This document shows positions 16,944-25,122 of a stretch of DNA of 64,000 nt, piece by piece; the first letter of the stretch is position 1; every line of letters begins with the position of its first letter. Position numbers and translations under genes: made by a program. The stretch lies in NCBI GenBank assembly GCA_965223405.1, contig CBDCWO010000006.1, positions 4,650,001 to 4,714,000 on the forward strand, given 5' to 3'. The DNA is from CBDCWO01 sp965223405 (GTDB lineage: Bacteria > Bacteroidota > Bacteroidia > Chitinophagales > Saprospiraceae). The notes under the pieces are model-generated. The model saw only the letters and a list, made by a program, of their open reading frames with translations, was not told the origin of the DNA and did not search any database.

Positions 16944-19277
16944 TTAATCTTTGACCGAAAGTTTTTCAACTTTATCCTTTAATCGGACATATCCCTCTAA
17001 TTTAATATCCGCGTCTTCACTAAATTCAGCATTAATGCGAAGGTTATTCATCTCCGTGGTTAATTTGAGCTCTTCGATATCCAATTCCACTTTCTCTTTC
17101 AACCTTCCCTTGGCATCATACAACAATATTTCATTACCTCCCCGATAGGTTAGGGCCCAATTGGGCTCTAATTTCACCTCTAAATTCAGAGTTTCATAAC
17201 CATTGAAAATTATTGATACCTGATTGATTGAGCCACTTTCTCCAACTGCTCCCAATACAAAATAGAGGTCTTGTTCGGATTTATTAGCAAACTCAACGAT
17301 CACATCATTAGGTTGGCCAGGCTGGACCATTTCATTTAATAATTCAAATTTTTCCTTGTGATAGTATAGAAGTTCAAATGTGTTTTTATTCAACTTTTTG
17401 AGGCTAAAATCCCGATTTACGTCTTGCAAAAGTTCAATTTGTTTTTCATTAAAAATCTCTAGAAGTCTAGCTTCCTCCCAAGTGCGAACTGCCGTGGCAA
17501 TAGCCTCAAATTCATTATTACCTTTAAAATTCTTGATCGTGCTGTACAAGGCATAACCCGCATCATAACCAGCAGACCGCGCCAGCATGTATTCAAATTC
17601 TTGCAAAGTGGTAGTTGGGTTTAAAAGAAACCATCCCAACATATTGGGAGTATAGTTTCGCTTTAGCAAAGCTTGGTTCTGGTAGCGATAATGTCCCTGA
17701 CTTTTAGTAAATCCGCCGTACCACGGTTCGCCCCAGTTGAGGTAAGAATTGACATGCCAGTAGAAGTGGTTCGAACGTGACGAGCCATTTCGTAATTCAT
17801 GTTTCACCTGAGACACCAATTCATTACTAAAATAATCCATGCCAAATTCCCCTTCACCAGTTCCCCAACCGCCTTCGTGGCCGTCAAAATCAAGTTGTCC
17901 CACTCCGGTATAATTGAAAAAATCTGCAAGTTTAGCGATCATTTCTTTTTGCAATTCGAAGGTTGGGAACAAGGTTTTGTAAGCATGATCGGCTAAACGA
18001 GCCACCTTTTCTCCGGATTTGTGGGTCGCTGCTTTGGTATTGTATGCACCACGTTTACACTTTTTGAGCGTATAGGGAGCTTCATTGGAAACGGAGGCAA
18101 ATTGAATAATTTCATCTCCAATCCGAATTGCCTGGCAGGTATTTTTCGTTTTATAACCGCCTCCTTCTTTGATGATAATTTCGTCGGTATCAGCAGAAAT
18201 ATCTTCAACTAAAATGGTTTCGGAAAAGGTCATAAGATTCCGGTGAGGTACAGGTGTAACGTAAGGATCATTGGTAGTAATAAAATTGGTAAGGGTATGC
18301 ACACCCAACCTTATACCTCTACTTTTAGCTTGCTCAACACACCTTTTCATACCATCCCAACCATGGGGGAACTGATCCTCAAGCAATTCAAAATGTCCCC
18401 AGTTCTTAAAGGGATGACCATGGTATACCGTATTGTACCCCAATTTTTCGCAATAATCCAGTACTTCATCAATATTTTCTTCAGTAAACGTGGTTATAAA
18501 ATAAGGTTTATTGGCTTCCTTACTGCGTTTTACCCACTCCCCATTGATGGTCACATGTGGCAGCCCCTCTGTTAACTCAATGTTTTCAAGGACATCAAGG
18601 ACATTGGATTCTGCTGTTCCAAACAATGCAATGGCACTACCTTCGAGTTTTCCATCCGGATTTGCCGGAATGACTGCATTTTCAATTCGGTCGTTCCAAA
18701 TATTATAAACTCTTGGTTTGGCACGATTAATACAATAACCTTGCAGGTTAGATCCGTGCTCTTCTTTAGTTGCTGCCGTACCACGCGATATATCGGTTCC
18801 ATCTGAATTGATCTTTTTACCACCGGTGGTTTTGGCATTTAAACTTTGGTAGCCCAGTGCATAGGATCCATTCCTCACAACCCCCACGTATTCGCCTATG
18901 GTTTCGGTAATTGATGTGGCAAATGGTCCCCAAAAAAGCACATCAATGTGTTTGGCATTCACCACTTTGAGTACTTCGAATTTGATGTAATTATCAGCCT
19001 CAAGTGCAGTTACCTGAACCTCGATATTCTTTGGGAAACTCGCGGTGGAGGTATGTCCCTTCCACGTTACGGATGTTGGCACATAATCTTGTCCGGCAAT
19101 ATTTGCCCTTATCAGATAACTTTGTGCATCTGCTGGCATATACTCCTGGTCACCGTAAAAGCTGGTGATTTTACCTTTATCATCGATGACCAGCTTTAGC
19201 CCTTTAGTTTGTAGTTCCATTTGGGCTGAAGTTATCAAAGGGATCATTACGAGTGCTGCAATTAGTAGACGTTTCAT
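16944..19277 (-). CDS. Secreted 777-aa protein, putative novel glycoside hydrolase
   Basis: Signal peptide at residues 1-19 (LIAALVMIPLITSAQ). About 20-270 is an N-terminal beta-rich domain with a conserved-looking DVLFWGPFATSI. About 270-580 looks like a barrel: KPYFITTFTEENIDEVLDYCEKLGY (split here as YFITTFTEENIDEVLDYC, EKLGYNTVYHGHPFKNWG), GIRLGVHTLTNFI, a TGVGQLDFDGHEGGWGTGEG strand with two acidic residues suited to an active site, SNHFYWHVNSYLNWGEPWYGG and NMLGWFLL. A beta-sandwich closes the protein. An insert of about 100 residues (IRIGDEIIQF, CKRGAYNT) interrupts the barrel. I do not recognise the CAZy family. It heads no operon; the three hydrolase genes upstream on the same strand share its direction. 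Confidence 0.7.
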   Translation of the reverse strand: MKRLLIAALVMIPLITSAQMELQTKGLKLVIDDKGKITSFYGDQEYMPADAQSYLIRANIAGQDYVPTSVTWKGHTSTASFPKNIEVQVTALEADNYIKFEVLKVVNAKHIDVLFWGPFATSITETIGEYVGVVRNGSYALGYQSLNAKTTGGKKINSDGTDISRGTAATKEEHGSNLQGYCINRAKPRVYNIWNDRIENAVIPANPDGKLEGSAIALFGTAESNVLDVLENIELTEGLPHVTINGEWVKRSKEANKPYFITTFTEENIDEVLDYCEKLGYNTVYHGHPFKNWGHFELLEDQFPHGWDGMKRCVEQAKSRGIRLGVHTLTNFITTNDPYVTPVPHRNLMTFSETILVEDISADTDEIIIKEGGGYKTKNTCQAIRIGDEIIQFASVSNEAPYTLKKCKRGAYNTKAATHKSGEKVARLADHAYKTLFPTFELQKEMIAKLADFFNYTGVGQLDFDGHEGGWGTGEGEFGMDYFSNELVSQVKHELRNGSSRSNHFYWHVNSYLNWGEPWYGGFTKSQGHYRYQNQALLKRNYTPNMLGWFLLNPTTTLQEFEYMLARSAGYDAGYALYSTIKNFKGNNEFEAIATAVRTWEEARLLEIFNEKQIELLQDVNRDFSLKKLNKNTFELLYYHKEKFELLNEMVQPGQPNDVIVEFANKSEQDLYFVLGAVGESGSINQVSIIFNGYETLNLEVKLEPNWALTYRGGNEILLYDAKGRLKEKVELDIEELKLTTEMNNLRINAEFSEDADIKLEGYVRLKDKVEKLSVKD

Positions 19278-19316
19278 TTATCTTGATTTTGAATAATCTG
19301 TCATATTAGGAAAAGC

Positions 19317-20546
19317 TTAGAGTTTTTTCAATTTTTTTCCTACTTCTTTTATTTGTTCCCAGTGGTGCGGCAGAATTTCACCTTTGGCATCGACTACAAC
19401 TTCTAGGCATAGAACTCCATCGTTTTGTACAATCTTTGCCGCCTTTTCAACCAAGTCACTTGTTTCGAATTGTTGCCCTTTACCTCCCCATTTTTCTCCT
19501 AAATAAGTAAATAAAAACCACTGGACTCCATCGACTACCCAGCGTTTTGACGGAAATTCATCGATTGTGCGTTTTTCTCCTGAGCTGTAATCGCAGTACG
19601 GTGTGTTGAACTGAATTTTGCCAAATCCTGAATTATATGTAATTATGCGATGCTTATTTCCGGCTTTTGCCGCCAGGGTATGGGTGCTAATATTGTGCTT
19701 TAAGGACATGTCCATCCGGGTGTCTCTAATATGATTCCATGCATATAAACCATCAAACCACCATCCTTTTAAGTCCGGTCCATACCGCAAACTCCATTCA
19801 CGGATCATATTTTCCAAAATCGGTTGATTAAATTGACTGGTAGCCGTGTCCTTATGAGGGTATTTGAATTTTTCTGATACCCGTTCATTGCTTACGGGTG
19901 GATTACTCGGAAGGTATAAAATCAATGGAATATGGTATTTATTTAATTCAGCAATTAGATCCTTGGGCAAGTCGCGATGTGAACACAATTCACCAGGTTC
20001 GATATCCATGATCTGATCATATACAGAATTTGGGGAGCAATAATAACCGGAGTTTTGCCCCAAAGTAAACATAACGAAACCAGCTCCGGATTCATTGACC
20101 TGGTTAGCAAAATGTGTAACATCAAAGCTATTGACGGCTTCATTCCATTCAGTGGTTCCCCCATCGGGGACAATAGCAGGCTTTAAATAATGAACCATGA
20201 TACCAAAACCGGCTTCATGGAGCCAATTGGTGTTTAGATTTCCCTGGTATTCTATTGGTTTTTCAGTAATAGCACTGGTTGAAAATTGCTGATTGTGGTT
20301 ATTTATGCTATACGTGATTTCGCATTTAAGATATTTATTGACATAGGAAGTAAGTAATATGATTTCGTTGGTCCAAATGCCTGGCAACTGTTCCCATGCT
20401 CCGTCCGGTGAAGATGCTACCGCCCAACTATATTTTACATCTTTAATATTTTGGGGGTAATCACCTTGGACTGCAAGCACATTTTTAGCGGCTAACTCAC
20501 CTTCAAATGAGACATTTACAATTTTTAGGTTTTGACAAGACACCAA
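19317..20546 (-). CDS. Fucosidase-like (GH29-related) lipoprotein, signal peptide frame-shifted
   Basis: The C-terminal two thirds resemble alpha-L-fucosidases: WLHEAGFGIMVHYLKPA, GAGFVMFTLGQNSGYYCSPN, HIPLILYLPSNP, then WSLRYGPDLKGWWFDGLY with the Asp expected as nucleophile. The N-terminal 80 residues look like an Ig-like domain. In the annotated frame the only usable start is TTG at 20546, inside a signal peptide. An ATG at 20587 would give MLKKNSFLLLFSYFLVSCQN, a perfect lipoprotein signal with lipobox LVSC, if the A8 tract (20575-20582) had nine A. The gene therefore seems to start at 20587 with a one-base homopolymer difference. It lies 60 bp downstream of the alpha/beta hydrolase gene. 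Confidence 0.7.
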   Translation of the reverse strand: MVSCQNLKIVNVSFEGELAAKNVLAVQGDYPQNIKDVKYSWAVASSPDGAWEQLPGIWTNEIILLTSYVNKYLKCEITYSINNHNQQFSTSAITEKPIEYQGNLNTNWLHEAGFGIMVHYLKPAIVPDGGTTEWNEAVNSFDVTHFANQVNESGAGFVMFTLGQNSGYYCSPNSVYDQIMDIEPGELCSHRDLPKDLIAELNKYHIPLILYLPSNPPVSNERVSEKFKYPHKDTATSQFNQPILENMIREWSLRYGPDLKGWWFDGLYAWNHIRDTRMDMSLKHNISTHTLAAKAGNKHRIITYNSGFGKIQFNTPYCDYSSGEKRTIDEFPSKRWVVDGVQWFLFTYLGEKWGGKGQQFETSDLVEKAAKIVQNDGVLCLEVVVDAKGEILPHHWEQIKEVGKKLKKL

Positions 20547-20606
20547 AAAATAGGAGAATAAAAGGAGGAAAGAGTTTTTTTTAGCATTTTATTCGTGGTT
20601 TATATT

Positions 20607-21743
20607 CTATTCTGAAAGAAACTGCCTTGCAGGTATAATCAATTCACTGGAAATTCCCAAATCCCTTACATCCGTGACATATAAAAATCCCATTAAAAAA
20701 CCTTCATCAGGATTAGGACTGATGATCATTTTCTCGAATATTTTTGCCGGTTTCATATGCCAAATACGCTCTGCATTGATATTTAGGGTATCATTGGAGT
20801 AATAGAAGTTGGCTTCTCTTAGACTCAGTAAGCTTTGATATTTAAAACTTAAAATAGAATCTCGTATTTCTACTCCCGTAATTCTTGGCAATGGCATATC
20901 CTCATTAAACACAGAATTAAAGAAAGCGGCAATCTCACGCGGTCGCCAACCGGAAGGGTGATCATGCCCCATATTTGGAGTAATTCTGATATACCTATTT
21001 TCCTCAGGTATTAGATCCATCGTTTTGGCAAAAGGGACTATATCAAAACAACCATCTTTATTCCCATTAATGAATAGGGTAGGACACTTGGAATAAATCA
21101 GGTAATTTTTGGGGTCAATCTTATTCATCCATAGGTTCCTACCTTCTTCATTCATACCGTTCTCTAAATATTTTTTAAATATTATTTCGTCGTGAAATGC
21201 ACAGCCATATACAGGGGCTGCTGCCTTAAATCGATTGTCTATTCCAGAAACAATACATGTCTGAAAACCTCCCCAGCTAATTCCGGTAACCGCAGTATGA
21301 TTAGCCTCTACCTCTGGAAAACTTAGTAACAGAGAATGGGCTAAAATAGAGATTGCGGCAGTTCGATAGGCACGCACAGCTCGTGCACCATGTGCTATAG
21401 AGTCGTATATGAATGCCAAACGCTCTTCTAAAGAGGCAGGAGCAGGACCACATTCTTCTGATAACCGGGTATTTCCATAATCGCATGTAATGGCGGCATA
21501 ACCTTCAGCGGTCCATCGTTCTACCCATTCCCTGAAAGCGGGTTGATTACCTCCTGATATTAAAACTACCCCTGGAAACTTATTTCCCAAAGTCTTTCCG
21601 GCCTTCATTATATCCGGATTGGAATAATAGGCAAATACTTTGGTACTTTTACCCCTATGGTTGGGTCCCTTGAAGAGTATCTCTCTTACCTTTGATGTAC
21701 TGTCAAGGTATTCAAATTCGGGTGCTTTTTGCAAGGTGTGCAA
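20607..21743 (-). CDS. Alpha/beta hydrolase (acetyl-xylan esterase / dienelactone hydrolase-like)
   Basis: Serine hydrolase with the GISWGG nucleophile elbow, an oxyanion-type VVLISGGNQP strand, PTLFINGNKDGCFD carrying the acidic residue and MGHDHPSGW carrying the catalytic His. A C-terminal extension of about 90 aa is beta-rich. It may remove acyl groups from glycans, in keeping with its neighbours. The annotated start is TTG at 21743, the only usual start codon in frame. The frame is open for 41 more codons upstream and encodes a signal-peptide-like stretch (RRIFQLCILVWCATTCSEQS), so the native protein is probably a lipoprotein starting near 21866 (ATT) or one that lost its ATG. Confidence 0.8.
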   Translation of the reverse strand: MHTLQKAPEFEYLDSTSKVREILFKGPNHRGKSTKVFAYYSNPDIMKAGKTLGNKFPGVVLISGGNQPAFREWVERWTAEGYAAITCDYGNTRLSEECGPAPASLEERLAFIYDSIAHGARAVRAYRTAAISILAHSLLLSFPEVEANHTAVTGISWGGFQTCIVSGIDNRFKAAAPVYGCAFHDEIIFKKYLENGMNEEGRNLWMNKIDPKNYLIYSKCPTLFINGNKDGCFDIVPFAKTMDLIPEENRYIRITPNMGHDHPSGWRPREIAAFFNSVFNEDMPLPRITGVEIRDSILSFKYQSLLSLREANFYYSNDTLNINAERIWHMKPAKIFEKMIISPNPDEGFLMGFLYVTDVRDLGISSELIIPARQFLSE

Positions 21744-21992
21744 ATCCCATATTAGGTCATTAACGGGAAGGAAATGTGCAATGTTTTGATTATCAGATTG
21801 TTCTGAGCAGGTAGTAGCACACCATACTAAAATGCATAACTGGAATATTCTACGTAAATTTTTAATTTTTTAGAGATTTAGGTTTATTCTTTAATTATTC
21901 GCTTTTTCTAAACTTTCCATTCTCTAAATAATTTCTCCGGATTCATGCTATTAAAGCCTAAACATAAGCCCGAGCAAATCTTTTATTCTTCC

Positions 21993-24833
21993 TCATTGAT
22001 ATAAATCCAATACTTTGTTGATGCCAAGATCTATTTTCGGATCAAAATCATCAGAAAGCATATATTTCTTGATACTCGCCAGCAACTGTTGCGCCTCCGG
22101 TCTTTGTTTCAGGTCTGTGAGTAGATCAATACCTGAAACCATCAGTTTTCCTTTACCTACATTTACTTCGAATAACAATCCCAAGCGACGGTTGGTAAAC
22201 CAGTCGTCAATTACTCGTACCAGTGGTTCAAGCTCAGGTGTAAATTCATCTAGAATGATGGCATTGGAGTGACTCATGGCATCCCACCATTGCCAGCTGG
22301 AATGAAATTCCGTAGGAAAATCCTGAAAAACGGGATGCCTGGGATTACAAAGTATCCCTAACGTATGAGGTTTCTGCCCTCTGGTCCAGGCGGTATTCCA
22401 AAAAATGCTGGAAAAGCCTACACCAATATTCCCGCCTTTATCTGGCTTAAGGCTCCCTTTAAGAGGTGTTAACAATACTTTGCCCCCATTTTGCAGGAAT
22501 TGGATGGTACTTTCTTCCAAAGCACCGACAATTTTCAGGGAAGGGTCATTAATTGAGGTGGTTTGTGCAGGATACACCCAAATATCCCAATGATTGGAAT
22601 ATTCGGCAACATCCACCTGAAGAGTAAGTTTTTTAGGGTGGCTGATATCCCCTAGAGGTGCGGTGATTTCACCGATAAATATCCCATTACCGATTGGGAT
22701 ATTCAATTCTTGAAACCTGCCGTGATTTAATACCTGTTGGGATTGGTCAACAAGTTTCCATGATATGGCTGCATTTTGCAAAGGAGTTTCACCAAAGTGA
22801 GCTATTTCCAGTTTGCCTTTAAATTCCTCGTTATTTAAAAATACATGCTTTCCCATGCGCACTAACGGCACGGTTTGATTGCAAAAGCGACGGTATTCTG
22901 TGGGTGAAATGTATCCTTTTTCTTCCCAAAAAGCATCCAAAACACCTACTAGAGCAGTTCCCTGACCAGGAAAATCATGCAGATCCAGCAGTTGAAATCC
23001 GGCAAAGCCTTTGGTGCGTAGCGCAGCCTCGATATCGGCTTTATAACACAAAGCTTGTAATTTACCTGAGGCGAGTAAAAAACTATCGGCAAGATGACCC
23101 AGGTGGTTTGCATCAAGTGTCTCCTTAAAAATTTCAAAGTTTTTAGCTTTCAGGACACCGGTGTACTTCACGATCTCTTTAAAGTTTGGATAGACACACC
23201 ACTGTCCAATCTCATGACTGACGTAAGGCATGGATATATTATGGATTAGATCCGAATAGTCAAATTCGGTTTGGGGTGCGGTCATATTAATAATGCTATT
23301 GAGCTGTTGTCCCCATCCCTGGATGCGGGGGCCCGCATGATTGTAAAAGTCCTGAGAGTCAAAATAGGGCCATCCTGCCCCACCGGTATATACCCGGCGA
23401 TTATCCTGTGATCTGAATTGGTCTACAAAGTTGCTTAAATACCGAACCTGATTTTGGCCTGCCGGTTCATTGCCATAGGCCATCATGCAAAAAGAAGGGT
23501 GGTTGCCATATTCCTGGAGGATTCTTCCGGCCTCGACGTATAGCCAATCATCAATTGGTTTGCCATCTCCTACGGATGATCCGCTATTGGCCCAACTAGA
23601 GCACTCCACTTGTAAATAAACGCCAAGTTCATCGGCAGCAATAAAAGCAGCTTTTGGTGGACACCAGGAATGAAAGCGCATATGGTTTAATCCATGGTTT
23701 TTACAAACCTGAAGCATTCTGCGCCACTCTTCCACATCCGTTGCGGGATATCCGGTTTTAGGAAAAATGGCACATTCCAGGGTGCCGCGGAGGAATATCG
23801 GTCGATTGTTAATAAAAAACCTGGAGCCATTAACTTTAAATTCCCGCATACCAAATTGCACCTGCTTTCGATCTGATCCCATCGGAGAATTTAACTCCAA
23901 ATTCATTAGATATAAATGCGGATGAAATTCATCCCACAGTTTTACGGAATCACCCATCGGAAAGGGTATTGTAAAAGTTGTATCAGATTTTAATTTCAAT
24001 TCCAGTTCCATCCGGTTTATGGTTTTACCGATCGGATTTATCTCCTCTACCTCAATAGTGAGCGAGCCTTGATGCTTATGGCCTGATAAGTTCAATATCT
24101 GTATTTTGGCCAATACCTGCTTGAGCTGAATGTCAGGGTAAAGTTGGACCTCTTCAATGCATATTAATGGTTTGGATCTCAGTGAGATATCTCCGACTAT
24201 GCCATTCCAGTTGGATTGGGTATGATCCGAAATACTATGTGAGTTCATACCCGGATCAATTTCTTTGACTCGATTATCTACCCGGATGGTAAGCTGGTGT
24301 TCTCCGGGAGTTAACTGATTGATGACGGGGTATACATGAGCAGTTCCTAAAGTATTTTTCAACCCCATGTGTTGACCATCTATCCAAACCTGAGTCTCCC
24401 AATGCGGGCGCTCCAGAATTAATTCAATTGATTTTTTTCGCCAAGATTTCGGGATGGTTATTTTCTTTTGATACCACGCAGCACCAATATAATGTCTTTC
24501 AGGTTGCAGCCAGAAGGGTATTTTTATATTTCCGGCCTTTCGATACGGCTCATATCGTTGATCTGTAAACCAGGAACTGTCCACAATTTGCCCGGTCCAT
24601 TGGGTTTGTAAAGTGATGGGTTTTCCTTTTCCGTTTTCCGCCATTGAGCCTGGAAGTGTCACGAATTCGGTAAAGGTTTCCTCAAACCACTTCGCTTCGA
24701 TACCATGATCAAGTGAGTCCATTCGAAAATTCCAGCTACCCGAAAGATTTATGGTTGGGGTGGATTGGTGATTGCAGGAAAGCAAGAGTAGTAGAGGTGT
24801 AGAAAAGAATAGAATTTTTATATGCTTTCTCAT
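21993..24833 (-). CDS. GH2 family glycosidase lipoprotein (beta-galactosidase/glucuronidase-like)
   Basis: The sugar-binding jelly roll (about 30-230; WYQKKITIPKSW, WIDGQHMG), Ig-like domain (240-340) and TIM barrel (345-650) occur in GH2 order. Catalytic residues are visible: acid/base Glu456 in MAYGNEPAG and nucleophile Glu541 in YVSHEIGQW. The barrel opening motif FFINNRPIFLRGT and the MRFHSWCPP strand are typical. Extra C-terminal beta domains follow. An ATG at 24890 exists, but the ATG at 24833 directly precedes a lipoprotein signal (KILFFSTPLLLLLSC), so I chose 24833. It probably heads the minus-strand group of hydrolases. Exact sugar specificity is not readable. Confidence 0.9.
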   Translation of the reverse strand: MRKHIKILFFSTPLLLLLSCNHQSTPTINLSGSWNFRMDSLDHGIEAKWFEETFTEFVTLPGSMAENGKGKPITLQTQWTGQIVDSSWFTDQRYEPYRKAGNIKIPFWLQPERHYIGAAWYQKKITIPKSWRKKSIELILERPHWETQVWIDGQHMGLKNTLGTAHVYPVINQLTPGEHQLTIRVDNRVKEIDPGMNSHSISDHTQSNWNGIVGDISLRSKPLICIEEVQLYPDIQLKQVLAKIQILNLSGHKHQGSLTIEVEEINPIGKTINRMELELKLKSDTTFTIPFPMGDSVKLWDEFHPHLYLMNLELNSPMGSDRKQVQFGMREFKVNGSRFFINNRPIFLRGTLECAIFPKTGYPATDVEEWRRMLQVCKNHGLNHMRFHSWCPPKAAFIAADELGVYLQVECSSWANSGSSVGDGKPIDDWLYVEAGRILQEYGNHPSFCMMAYGNEPAGQNQVRYLSNFVDQFRSQDNRRVYTGGAGWPYFDSQDFYNHAGPRIQGWGQQLNSIINMTAPQTEFDYSDLIHNISMPYVSHEIGQWCVYPNFKEIVKYTGVLKAKNFEIFKETLDANHLGHLADSFLLASGKLQALCYKADIEAALRTKGFAGFQLLDLHDFPGQGTALVGVLDAFWEEKGYISPTEYRRFCNQTVPLVRMGKHVFLNNEEFKGKLEIAHFGETPLQNAAISWKLVDQSQQVLNHGRFQELNIPIGNGIFIGEITAPLGDISHPKKLTLQVDVAEYSNHWDIWVYPAQTTSINDPSLKIVGALEESTIQFLQNGGKVLLTPLKGSLKPDKGGNIGVGFSSIFWNTAWTRGQKPHTLGILCNPRHPVFQDFPTEFHSSWQWWDAMSHSNAIILDEFTPELEPLVRVIDDWFTNRRLGLLFEVNVGKGKLMVSGIDLLTDLKQRPEAQQLLASIKKYMLSDDFDPKIDLGINKVLDLYQ

Positions 24834-25122
24834 ATGTTTGAATTTATCGATAAAGGTCGCGTTATCTATAGCGAAAAAAGGCGTTGCCATACCAAAGGAA
24901 ATACCAATTTGTTAATTCTGCGCTGAACATGGCCATTTAATCTCATTTATGGATTTTGGGACTTTTTTACTATTTCGAATAGATATTGTAATATCCTGAA
25001 AATCCTGGTTAATTTGAGTGAACCGACTAAAAATCATTGATTTTTATGAAATGGGCTTGAAGGGAAAAATAACCCAGGAATATTTTTAATATTTATTCTT
25101 AATTCTAAATGTTATCAAAATT

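Noticed and set aside
24834..24890. Upstream ATG for the GH2 gene
   Set aside because: It adds 19 residues before the lipoprotein signal; ATG 24833 is the natural start.
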